Assembly (NCBI GenBank): GCA_013433145.1
Contig: CM024185.1
Coordinates: 5,745,001 to 5,809,000, forward strand
Direction: 5' to 3'
Source: Ascaris suum
Taxonomy: Eukaryota > Nematoda > Chromadorea > Rhabditida > Ascarididae
Length of the DNA stretch: 64,000 nucleotides
The notes under the pieces are model-generated. The model worked only from the letters and a program-made list of their open reading frames with translations, ran no database searches and was not told the DNA's origin. Positions within the stretch are counted from its first letter, which is position 1. The number at the start of each line of letters is the position of its first letter. Below are positions 15,401 to 27,029 of this stretch, one piece after another. The position numbers and the translations under genes are program-made.

Positions 15401-18400
15401 ACAACAGGTGTGCTCGAGTGCCTGTGAAGTGCGGCTGCATGAGAAATGTAATTAATTAAAAAGATTGGAGAAAATAGCGAAATGAAGACAAATACATTCA
15501 CTGCATCAACGTAAAATCATGACAACATTTTGATTAATTTCGCGTCAATTCTGTTTTTTTACCTTTCAGATAAACTGTCGCCTTGTAAGGACGATAAAAA
15601 ACATTGGAATTGTTGTATTTGAGGATCGGAATTTCTATACGGCCGTATAATGAAGTAGCTAGCCACAGCACTAATTTATGTGAACCTTAAAATGAGCGAT
15701 TGTTGAAAGAATTTGTTGAGTGGTTCCCCAATCACGACCGTTAATACATAAAACGATTCGTTTCGTTATAGTATTTATATAACATACAATAAATAAAAAA
15801 AGTGATGCCTATTTCCAACTTCGATAATCCATATCGCACTGATTATCATCCAATGGAATGAGTATAAATGAATTTTTAAAAAAAGTTCTACTTCTTTACT
15901 TTTCACCATTCCCCTTTCTCTTTCCGCTCTATTCATAGAAGCAAAAAAAAAACTGTAACATTTGTCTACCACTACGCTTAAAGGCAATGTGCCTTCGAAT
16001 TGGCAATCCAACAGCAACAAGGGACAAACCTGAGCAATTTATGAAGATCACGTGCCATCCAAACATCCCAATCATCCCTTTCTGCTGTTATGGCAATTTT
16101 TCGCTCGCACACATCTCTCACACCTCGCCCCGTCAAATCAATTAGGTACTGCAAAGAGAACTTATTGCTTTCTTTCTTGATATAATGACCATAAACTCAT
16201 CTTCATCTTCATCTTCTTTTCTTCTTATCTTCAAGTTTTTCTGATGGTTGCGATTTTTCCCTAGAAATCGTTGTACTTTGCAACCTCTGTCTCCTCTATA
16301 AAGTGGTCCCTAAAAAGTGAACTTTTTTTTAATCGGCACTATCAAGGCATCTTGAGCAGTAAAATCGGTACTGAACATGAAGAGGATTAAAGGAATAGTT
16401 TAAAAATAGCTGACAACTAAATATGTCTTACCACATTGCCCTTTTGATCGTCATAAAGACCAATGCTGTTCGCCGTATATTCCCACATCGTTGGCGGTAG
16501 AGTGAACGTGGAATTCCATTGCGCGACATCTAACGGATCTGCCATGAGTTCATTCCGTCTAAGAAATCAGAAAATGCAAAAATTCTTATAAATTATGAAA
16601 TTACATCACCAAAAACGTACTGCAACGTAAAATTTCGCTTATAGACGAAATCTCCGATGGAAATGTCGACCGTCACGAGGCAAATTACAATCACTTGATA
16701 TCCTCGCAAGTGAATTGAAGTAATTTCTCCCATAAAATCCACACAACGATTATCGGATAGTGACAAATTTGCCTAATGCGGAAATATCAGCGAAAAATCT
16801 GACATATTTGACAAATAGCGAACAAATTTCAGAGCAAAACGAACGCAAATTAATGCCCATGCAATTCGGAATACGAAAAACGTGATATATTCTCATCGAA
16901 ATGCACTCCTGTCTATAAGCCCGCTCTACTATCGCCAACATTTTAATTACATGCCCACTACTGTTACTATACAGTACATACACCAGTAAAATGTTATTAG
17001 AATGCCTTACTCCCTTATGCTTTAAATACATTTAAAAAAATAAAGAACAAATAACCTCACTGGCGAATTAGGATTACCGATAATTATTCTTGTGGAATTA
17101 TTGTTTGATAAATCGGCACAGTTCGGTCGACCAAATGTTCGCACACAAATATCCTTCACCTGCAATCAAATGCATATTCAACCATATCCGCCCTCTTTCG
17201 ATGCAAAAATTCTATGCAAACATCCGAAACGGAGAATTTTGCAATCGAATTATTTTTTTAAACTATTGAGCAAAACAGTTCGCTAATCAATGGCACATTG
17301 GGCATTTTGCCCAAAATTTCGCTCACCAATTCAACGACCGAAAAATTCAAAACCTTGCAATCCATACAAATGGAAAAATACATATGCAAATTTAAATAGC
17401 AGTACCTCCTCCCACCTCAATCTCCTCCTCCCCCCTTCCCCCCAAAAAAAGCTCATGCATGCCCTAAAATACAAGAGGAAAATTTTAAAACTTCTGTACA
17501 GCAACCGAAAGTGCCGAAGATGTTTTAAAAAATTCCTCTTAAGAAAGAGATTTTTGCACTCCGTGAAAAGACTTTCAAATGTGAATTATTTGATCCCATT
17601 AGCAGTATGATGGCCCCTCAGTTATTTAATATCTTTTTAATTCATGATACACATCAAACTTGAGAAAAACATAAGTGAAATGAGTTTTGAATTATTCAAT
17701 TTCTACGAAATAAACTAAAATTTTTTCGAGATGTACGTATGCAAAATGAGCGAAAGCTTTCTCCACGGAAATATAAAACAATGATATATGTGATGTTCGC
17801 ATGAAGGTCTGCTTGCGATAAGTTCATTATTTAAGATGCATTCAGGCGAGTTACATTTTTGTTATATATTTCTTTATTGGCTGTCCACATGAAAGCATTA
17901 AACATAAGCTAGAAGATCATTCAAAGCAAAAAGAGGGGCTGAGATATGCGCTTTTTTCCTTCTGAGAGGCTGAAATGTGTTGTTTTTTTCGTTTTGGAAC
18001 TTGCCAATTTCAAAATTTACAGTTTTCGGTACATCCCAGTTCTCAGGAATTCAGCAGAAGCGTAGTGGAAAATTTCCCCGAGTATGTTTGCTTTACATAA
18101 TCCTTCCAAGTCGATTAAGAAAGTCATAACGCGTTTAATCAATTATCGTTCAATCACTAAGTTTCTCAATCATCGGATCTTTGCGATTTCATAAGCAAAT
18201 TTGAAGAAAAAAATACTGATAATAAATAAAGGAAATACCTTTTGAATAGTGCAAGCAGCTTCTCCATCAATATCAATCGGATTTCTGCCAAGAATTGCAT
18301 CTCTTACAGCGTCACCCCACGCAAGGAACATACATCCTGACGATTCTAATTTCCATATCACGTCATCCACCTTAATAAGAACATTCCCTTATTAAATTAG

Positions 18401-21046
18401 TATCTTTAGTGAAATTTCAACTCATTGTTGTTTATCTCATTTTCAATGTTTTCTTCTCATGCCGAGAGTTAAGAATTGCCTAGAGAAGAAAGCGTCTATA
18501 AAAAAAGACGATCATCTTTATACCTGATGAAAAATCTTTTTGCATTAGAAAATGCCTCAAGAATTATTAAACGATTCATCAAAAATATAAAGAATACAAA
18601 ACTTTTCCGTAGCTTTTCCTACCAATTTTCAATGTGTGAGTTTATACTTATAATATTATACTTTCACTTAGATTTGACTCATGAATTATGATGCTTTCTA
18701 TTTTTCGGCACTTATAACTGAAGATCAGAAGAGGAGAAAGAAGGAACAGAATTGACTTGTCCATAACTGGGAAGATTTTCAAAACGGAAATAAGCTAAAA
18801 TTTTTCAAAGGTCAACAATCTATAGGAATTCTAACTCCCATGATTCGTACGTTCGATCTGTAAGATGAAGAATATATGGCTGCCAGGCTAACTGGAAAAA
18901 TTTCAAGTTTGTAGGAGTACGAGTAAAATGAAGCAGAAATTTTTTGACTAAGGTCAACAAGATAACTGAAAACGTTCAATTCAAGATTAACAATGCTAGC
19001 CAAAAATTTCTCAAATGTGACGAATAAGGCAAGCTAAATGTTTGCATTCATCAGCGATTACTATTTCATTTCAGTTGTTCTTGGAACTCACTCAGTTCAA
19101 ATTCAGATTTCATCCACTTTCATGTATCTTTAATCGCGCTTGTTCATTTACAGGCTCTGGAGCTTTTATAACATCGTAATTTTCCAGTATCGGCATATCA
19201 TCCGATGAAATAAACGAAGAAAAGTTAGCTCATGTAATTCATGGTATTTAGAAATGGTTTGTCGGAGAATGCGAAATCATAATGAGCAATTGTTAAACGA
19301 AAAAATATTAGGAGATCATATTTTTTCAAGAGGAGCCAGCATCCAAGAAGGGGGAGGAGGGGATAGGGGAAGGGAAGGGAAACAACAAAAAATTACTTTA
19401 GAAATCATTCTGTGCAAGCAAAAACTTATTCTATTCTTAACTCGTAGTTGCGTTCATATTTTCAGTTCCTTGTTGAACACACAAAGGTACGCTTCTCACT
19501 AGGACAGAGCTCATCCCCTCTTTCCTCTCTCTGTAACTCTCAAGATTCAGCTACTCTGGAATGCCACTAATAAGTTAATTTTCCCGAAGACATGAATGCA
19601 TGGGAACGTTATATGACTGATATAAGGTGAAGAGCATCAAAGATCTGTGACTAGCGACACTACTTAAGGCCAAGAACTTGGGATGAATTTCATATTTAAT
19701 CAGAAAACTCCGACGAAATTTGCATACAGATCTTGAATTTCAGAACTTCCAATTCTCGGTAAAATTTCGCAATATCCGATAAAATTTTGCATGAAATTTG
19801 TCGAAATTATTTAAATGACACTGAAAGAGATTCCTTAAATTAATCAAACTACACAAATATTCATCAAATTTCTAAGCGCATTTGTTAGTAAATAAAGAAA
19901 TTAAAACATTCAATAAAAATAACAAAGTAATTAGCATATCAAATCAATAAATATTAAACATACAGTGATATCGGCGAGTCCTCTTACTCTGAGTGACTTC
20001 ATCCATTGCCAATTATAATAGAGGATGCTGCTCTTATATAACTTCGCCTTTAGATCGGTGCGTACCCATGGACGAGGTAGATTTTGATATCGTTGTGAGA
20101 AATGTACATCCGATACATGCGATATCTTAATTACGAAGTTCCAAGACCACGTAATTCATATAGAGAGATTGATGTGACGAGGGAGAAAACCTTTCTGATA
20201 GTAGTTAGTGAGATTATTTTCACTGGGAAAGATAAAAGGAGATAGGAGAGGAGGAAAAGAACGGAGAAGGGTGAGGTCATTAGCAAAAATGGTCAGAGAT
20301 AGGAAGATTCGAGACTTCAAAAAAAGAAAAACAATTCCCGGAAAAAATTCATATGGGGATTACAACGAGTTAAATTTAGAGTTCTCCAAAAAATGTCAGG
20401 TACAGATATCTTCGAGGAACAAACAAGGTGGCAGATGGCTCTGAGTTCGCGAGAATGCTAAAATATTAAATTGTCGATATTAGAGATGTTGAATTTTTTT
20501 AACCTTATAATATCAAAATGTCAGAAAATGTTAAGCGACATAAACTGTTGCAGCGACAATTACAGTATGAAAATATTCTTTCAATTTTCTTCTTCTATAA
20601 TTTTTTAATCACTATGTAATTCAGGATCATCAAACCTCCTTCTCAGCAAAAATTCTCCACAAATTGGATCCTTGAAGGTGTCGAACTCTCCTCGGAATCA
20701 TCTAATGAATGATGCATCATGCATCTCTTGCATACACCAAAAATCTTTTCTTCAACATTTTGGAAAGGATGGAACGTTGTTTATGGAAGATCGCATTTCG
20801 CATTTTCACCTGATCCAAAAGTTTGAGGGATTAGGGCTAGATTATGAGTATGGAAGCATATACCTCAACAGCATCGGAGCAGCTATCTTGCGTACCACCA
20901 AGTGAGCTCAATGATCGAAATGGTCGATGTCGATATTTAGTCGGTCTATCAGCTACCAAAATTAAAACCTGATGGGCATTACAACGCAAAATTATGAACA
21001 ACCATAGTAGACAACCAATAATATAAAACTGCAGCTGGCTAATCAT
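12432..21046 (-). CDS. Secreted protein with poly(A)-polymerase head (nucleotidyltransferase) domain, 11 exons
   Basis: Exons, reading down the minus strand: 21046-20864, 20125-19964, 18370-18239, 17159-17061, 16772-16621, 16558-16432, 16148-16030, 14390-14297, 13824-13654, 13374-12957 and 12523-12432. Phases agree at every junction and give about 582 residues. Residues 1-25 are a clear signal peptide (hydrophobic GCLLWLFIIL, then RCNAH). Residues 116-356 match the head domain of CCA-adding enzymes and bacterial poly(A) polymerases: WGDAVRD at 133-139 for the usual GGAVRD, PIDID at 146-150 with the paired catalytic aspartates D148 and D150, EYTAN at 269-273 for the RDFTINA motif, LIDLTGRGVRDV at 287-298, and ARDLHKLL for the DPLRILR helix. 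A Ser/Thr- and acid-rich tail follows (about 430-550). Cysteines are frequent, as in secreted proteins. The second glycine of the GG motif is replaced by aspartate. Activity and substrate are unknown. The first ten exons are well supported; the last exon is the least certain, and an extra exon near 20,650-20,770 cannot be excluded. Confidence 0.8.
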
Positions 21047-21058
21047 ATCTGAAATAAA
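21047..21058 (-). promoter_or_regulatory. Probable spliced-leader trans-splice acceptor
   Basis: On the minus strand TTTTATTTCAG stands two bases before the ATG of the nucleotidyltransferase-like gene. With no coding exon upstream, this is the usual arrangement for spliced-leader addition in nematodes. A cis-spliced non-coding first exon is the alternative. Confidence 0.65.
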
Positions 21059-21132
21059 ACTGCAATCGAAAATATAAGCTTAAAGATGGGCGTTGAAGCG
21101 ACAAGCGTTCGACAAATCTCCTTTTCTTCAGA

Positions 21133-21531
21133 TTGTTTTTTTTTCTGGGAAAATTTCCACGTCGTGTTGTTTTTGAAATATTCCCTTCATCTCTGAGTTT
21201 TTGGAAACGTCGTTTTATAACTCCTTTCTCCGGCTGTTGGAATCCGGATTATATCTGGCCTCAGATTACAATCGCAGCAAAATTGATCCGTCTCTCCCGA
21301 CTGGCGACCGCCCTTTATCCCAAGTCATAGCCTAGGCTCGAGATAGCGGAGACCCCAGTTTTCCACTTCCAAAAAATGCGCGAAAGCATAACTTTTAGTA
21401 CCAATCCAAAAATTTTTACATTTGATCTGAAGTTTCCGACAGTTGATGCCCGCAAATTACGTCTTATTGCGCCATGCAGATTCACAACCTGTGGGGGCAT
21501 AAAAGAAGCTCGACGTAGCTGTGAAAGTTTT
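21133..21531 (+). pseudogene. Coding-like ORF of about 130 codons interrupted by one in-frame TAG
   Basis: One reading frame stays open from about 21,133 to a stop near 21,531 except for a single TAG at 21,328-21,330. The part after the stop reads like real protein, for example FDLKFPTVDARKLRLIAPC, with CRFTTCGG further on. The part before it contains WNPDYIWPQITIAAKLIRL. CATAG could also act as a splice acceptor, so the TAG may be intronic. It lies head to head with the gene starting at 21,046. I do not recognise the family, so a chance ORF in a GC-richer patch remains possible. Confidence 0.3.
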
Positions 21532-21539
21532 TAAAATTA

Positions 21540-24500
21540 GTGGATTAAGTAACACTCAGGTTGGGAACGATGCAAAATGAAATTCAAATGGATAGCTATA
21601 AAGACCAAGAATATATCAGAAATTGAAAAAAGCAGAAAATGAGAGGACGCTGAAATGCGATTTAATAAGTTTGTCATAACTGCGTAATGCTTTTCGATAG
21701 AGGTCATACTAAATTCTATTTGAAGACACTATTGCAATTCGACAGACATTAAATAAAATAACGAAGCAATTGTCTTTGTTTGTTTAATGTAAATAAAAGT
21801 TTGTATAAAACATCAAATATTAGAGCGCTTAGATGAGAATATTCTTTAATGTTGTATCGTTGATAACTGTATCGACGAAGAACTGCGATGATTGAGGGGC
21901 AAAGCTGTCAATTAGAAGGAAAAGCCTGAAGTAAAACTTTTTTTTATTAGCACAAGAAAGAAGTACTTGTATGAAAAGAACGGGAAGGAGTGAAGAAACA
22001 TTGTCACAGCAATCGAGCAGTGTTATGTAGGCTACAAGAAATAAAAAGTAGTGATAAAATGGTCATTGATAAATTGATAAGCTGGATAATCATCAACTTG
22101 CTAGAAAAATGTTGTGATAAAATTAGATCTATGATATGATATCAGGAATTGAAAATAGAGTTGAGTGTCATTTAGAAATTAGCATTTTTTTGAAGAAATT
22201 TTTACGAAGGACGAAATATTTCAAAGAGAAGCAAAATACTTTCGAAATGAAAGTGGAACATCATCCACTCAAATAAACAAAATTACGCGAAAGAGAACTG
22301 AATTTTTGACGAGCAAAAATGTAGACGACATGTATAACACGAGAATAAATTAAGAAGTTTGTAAAAAAAGCCTTGACATCAAAACGAATGCGTTCCCGAC
22401 CAACCCCCCCCCGCCCCCTCCCCTTCCCTCCTGAATAGACTCCCTAGACAGGCAGAGGGTGAACACTAATGTTAATTTGTTAGGAATGCGGATAGAAGCA
22501 AGAGTGTCGAACGCATTCGGTGAGCAGCGAATTTATAAACACTTGCAGCTGCGCAAAATTAATCTATTTTGTTTTTTTCTTGCATCGATGTGCTATTACA
22601 TGCTGAAAATGCTCTTCTCCCCTTCCCCTCAAAAATGTTTCTCTCCCACCCCCTCCCCTCCTCCTAAAAAAAGGTTGTGAATTGAAATTATTCATCGAAA
22701 CAGACAAAGAAAATATTTCTATTATAGAACACTCGAATTTTAACATAAGATTTGCATTAAACTCCCATATTCTTTTATTTAGTAAAATTTCATCCATCAA
22801 AACATTCCTATCATAGTCCCTCTGATAGTTCATTTTATTATTTGCATAGATCACAACATTGCGAAAGAAAAAAAAAACACAAATAAATCGAAATTTATTT
22901 ATCACACCTGTTTATGGCGGAAATTGCTAGAAAAAATCCACCCATCCTAAAAACACTCAAATATTTTGCATAAGATTTCTTGGAATTTACTGATTACCTT
23001 AAATTTATTATTATATAATATTACAATTAAAATTTACAATCATAGTAGTATAAAAGAGTAAAAGAGATTCATTCACATGAACTACAACATAAATATGCAA
23101 ATTTTGTGGCAATTAGATCATAGACAGATATGGTATCACAAACCGATTTGTGCAATGATTCATATCACTTTATACTTTATGTATATCTATAAACAAGCGT
23201 TACCAATAAACTGTTCATGCTAGAATAGGTAAGCCTAAACGAATTTAGCAGCAATATTACACATGATGATTCGACGAATCGACCGAGTGATAATCTAACG
23301 TCGAAAGCCGATCGATCGATGCTCAAATGATCGATCAACTGGATTTTGTGATCAACTGCGGTAAGCATAACGCATCTCTATCACAACTTAACCAACTTAA
23401 CCAACATCATCACAACGTGGTTGCTTATAATTTGAATTGATTTAAATTGAATTCATTTCGAATTGAAAATTGTAAGTTCAAAATAGCGAATTGTATAAAC
23501 CAGTAAATGTTTATGACCGCTACACATAACAACCTCGTTGAATAGCAATCATTCCCATCTTTGAACGCTTCGTTATAACATAAACAAATGATGGCACTTG
23601 AAGATGTGAATGGAACGCTATTTTCGATTAGAAATATGCAGCTGCGACTCGAATATACTGCATTCCCTAAAGCTGCTCACTTAGAGATTCATTTATAACG
23701 GCAACCACATTCATCACTAACCATAGGAACGCCCTTGCATACAATTAAGAACCACAGAAAAAACATGCTGGAAGGCATGCCTCAAGGCTTACATGACAGA
23801 GGTTGTTTTTTTTTTGCAGTCTTGCTTACTAAACCAAATAGGCTGCCCAGATGTCCTAAACCAGTGGGAAAATGTGGTTATCAAATTCTCAACGAAAGAT
23901 ATAGAGAAGCGTTTCGTCTCATCCAACAAAATCATGGGATGACTCGCTCGCTCTGCGTGCCTCCCGTTTTCTCGTGTCGTCTTTCCTTAAAGGGGTTTAG
24001 GTGATGCGTTCCTTGAAACCTTTTTCTTGCAACATTGCATTACACAGTGTCTGCAAATTTATTTATGTTTCATTTCAGCTCTTACATCTTTTTGCAGTGG
24101 AGCAGTACGGCGTTGCCGTGTACTTGCTTTGGTGTGTATGCGTCAGTCTGTCTGCCTGCGTGTTTTTCTGTCTCAGCTGCCGGATAGCAAAGCCTATGGC
24201 GATAAAATTTCCTAAGGAAATGATGATCTCTACCTCAAATTTCACTACGACCTATCAAATCCTCAGGAACTGGCAGCGCACAGAAGCGGTAAATTATCAG
24301 CAAACTGGAAACGATTTCCTATATAATAACAGAAGAAATGTTACAACCAAAAAATGTTATTAATGGTTATTAATGCATTTCCACAAGAATACTGAATTAC
24401 TAAAACTTGAAAGTTCTCCTCATAATTCGAGAGCAATGAGGGAGTGATTACGGTATTTAAAAACTACTCTGACTATGAAAAAAAAACAATTAGATCTTTC

Positions 24501-24600
24501 TAGACGTCATCTTAAAATATAAGAAAGGCGATTCGTTAAAATATTGAGTAACAGAGGATTTTTGATAAATATATAAATATAAATGCGTTGAAATTAAGTA
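21540..24600. other. Intergenic stretch; pyrimidine tracts and weak ORFs only
   Basis: Two C-rich tracts lie near 22,404-22,430 and 22,612-22,668. On the plus strand 23,735-24,004 and 24,001-24,363 are open frames. The second crosses TTTCAG acceptors at about 24,079 and holds a hydrophobic segment (YGVAVYLLWCVCVSLSACVF), so a membrane-protein exon is possible. No family is recognisable. Confidence 0.4.
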
Positions 24601-24602
24601 AT

Positions 24603-24725
<123 letters not shown>

Positions 24726-25404
24726 AAAAAGTATTCTCGTGGACTTTTACCTATCATCATAAAACACCATTGTGATGACGCGATGGGCACAGTCCATACA
24801 ATAGAGTAACATGGCCGATCACTTTATAAGTCATCAATCGTTATAGCTAGCAGTAAATTTGCATATAGTCAGCTTCCTTCATGCATCACTTTGAAAAGAA
24901 TTTCAGTTTCACGATTTCTACAACTAGACGCATAAAAGAGCAGCATCACGATTTCCGATTTGTTTTAGACAGTTGGATAATCGGCCGGATTTGTGTGTTG
25001 AAACGCAAAAAGCCCATATAGTGCCAGCTTTCCTGGTGCGCCTCACTATTTGTTTCCCAATGTCGTCCCATGTTTTGTCCCTAAGTTCCTGTTCTTTTTC
25101 TTTTACACTTTCTCTAAAATTTATCTATGATGTACTTTGACATTCGCATTTTCATTAAATTTTCTCTCTTTCGACATTTGCAAACAAAAATAAAACACAT
25201 AAAGTGCGTCGATGCGAGAAAAAATGAAGTAAGTTGGGTTTCCGTTTCAAGCACTAATCTATTTCTAGGGTTGCTTTCAAGCATCGACCCAACTCTTAGT
25301 TCACAAAGAAATTCAGGAATCTGACGACAAATTTGCCACCCGATGATCTCATTTCATTAGGTGGTTTCGTTTTCGATGCTCCAACGCACTTCACTACTTC
25401 ATTT

Positions 25405-25560
25405 TTAATGGCAGTGATTTTTCATATAACTCCAATTATAATGCAGCATAAGTTGTTCCAGGCGGTTAGTCAATCCAACATAACGAAGCATATTGTCCAC
25501 AGTTGTCAACATGACGACTGCCACATTGCTAGCGAGCCACAGACGAGTGCCAGGCCAATT
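25405..25560 (-). CDS. Candidate terminal exon of an unidentified gene
   Basis: After CACTAAAG on the minus strand a frame of 51 codons runs to a stop: NWPGTRLWLASNVAVVMLTT, then a leucine-spaced stretch (LRYVGLTNRLEQLMLHYNWS) and NHCH before TAA. The spacing of leucines is faintly like a leucine-rich repeat. It lies 1 kb downstream of the F-box-like exon and could be the end of the same gene, but the exons between were not found. The opposite strand is open over much of the same span, which weakens the case. Confidence 0.22.
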   Translation of the reverse strand, partial: NWPGTRLWLASNVAVVMLTTVDNMLRYVGLTNRLEQLMLHYNWSYMKNHCH

Positions 25561-26464
25561 CTTTAGTGATAGCAAATAAAAACAAACCTTCTGCCGCATT
25601 TTCATTAGCCTCCCTCAGGTCGCAAACAGCGGAAATGGCGGAAGAAATATGGGCGACGCCGTAAACTTGAAGTCATTAAACCCTCGATAAAATCTTATAA
25701 AAACAATGAAAGTTGTTCGATGGAAATTTGCCGCCTACGTTTATTCGTCAAAGCGGTGATTTCCTCGCTGACCTACCTCTTTCTCTCCTTTCTCCCTTCT
25801 CCCCCTCCTCAATCCCTCTATCTGAACATCTCATCCATGGAACCTCTCCCAAGGATTAGTACAAATTTTAGTATTCTTGTGACTGCTCTAATTTCTACAA
25901 CGGCAACATCAATACAATTATTTGAAATTATCGCTAATCATTCACAGTAGGCAATTTACAAGGCGATCAATAAAAATAGCACAAAAACCTTCGTACAGAT
26001 TTTTTTTCATGAAATAAGCAGCGATAGAAAGCAGACAAATCTAACCATAGACATTACATAAATGAAAAGACGAGCACATGAAAAGCGAAAATAGAGATGC
26101 GACTGAGGGTTTGCGAGCGCGACCGCCGGAAGCAATTAAAACTGAACGAGAATCGATACGGCGTTCATATTTTCACCAAGATCGACAGCAATAGAATCAT
26201 GTAAAATGAATGTGAAGGTGACAGTATTAATGTTCACGTCTTCGAACGTTCTTTTAATCATTTCACTCTTTATAGTATCACATCAATACTCGAATTTTAA
26301 CGTCAATTTCATTACTCATAAAGAATATAAGCCATCATTTACAGACATCCATAGTGATCAAGTAAAGAAGCAAAAATAATTTAGATGAAATTGAATAAAC
26401 TTCAATTGTATCATTTACTCTATAGTAATAGCGTTTGATTTGCTTATTGGCAATCTTGATTCAG

Positions 26465-26580
26465 ATTCTTCGTTTCTTTCGATTCGATTCAAATTCAGAT
26501 TCTTTGTTCTTTCCAACTCGATTCAGGTCGAGATTCTTCGTTTCTTCCATACCTATTCGGATTAAGGCTCTTTGTTTCTT
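26465..26580. repeat. Degenerate repeat with GATTC and TTCTTCGTTTCTTCC-type motifs
   Basis: Three to four imperfect copies of a 35-45 bp unit: CAGATTCTTCGTTTCTTTC, CAGATTCTTTGTTCTTTCC and GAGATTCTTCGTTTCTTCC, each preceded by a GATTC- or TCGATTC-rich spacer. Confidence 0.6.
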
Positions 26581-26780
26581 TAAAAACATGACGACTTTTA
26601 TGGAATTCAACAAAGTCAGTTCAGCAAGCTTTGTCAATTGTAGTTGTTCAAGAATATATCTCTGCCAAACGCCTGAGGGCAATTCAATGAGTAATTGCCA
26701 GTCATAAACATGACTCCATATCCTCTCACATTGCCATTCCAATAAATCATGAAATTTTCTTAATGCACCATCGCCATTAC
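26553..26780 (-). CDS. Candidate F-box-like exon
   Basis: The exon is bounded on the minus strand by TTGAAATAG and by a GTATGG donor, entering and leaving in phase 1. It encodes about 75 residues. A central segment reads LLIELPSGVWQRYILEQLQL and continues TKLAELTLLNS. This fits the F-box pattern (L-x-x-L-P-x-x-V, then I-L-x-x-L-x-L-x-x-L). F-box proteins link substrates to the SCF ubiquitin ligase and are numerous in nematodes. A tryptophan-rich lead (FHDLLEWQCERIWSHVYDWQ) precedes it. I could not assemble the rest of the gene. A TTCGTTTCTTTC-like degenerate repeat (26,465-26,580) abuts the donor side. Confidence 0.33.
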
Positions 26781-27029
26781 CTATTTCAAGTCATGAACTT
26801 TGAGTTGAATCTGCTCCCTCTCTCGACCGGAGACGGAAGCATATATAGTAAAAATGCTAAATTATGCGTTACTTCGTTCATACTACTTCAAGTTGGTCAG
26901 CCACATAGCTTTGATTTATGCATAACACAAAACACAGCTAAACGTTTTCGATCCATGTTCCGCATTTTGAGAAACTTTTGCACTACGCTTTACAAGCGCT
27001 TATTTATTTTCTTATATATCAAATAGCTC

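Noticed and set aside
20672..20905. 77-codon plus-strand ORF over the first exon of the secreted gene
   Set aside because: It overlaps exon 1 antisense, and the minus-strand model has a signal peptide, ATG and splice signals. A minus-strand extra exon at about 20,650-20,770 was considered but meets an in-frame stop before a usable donor.
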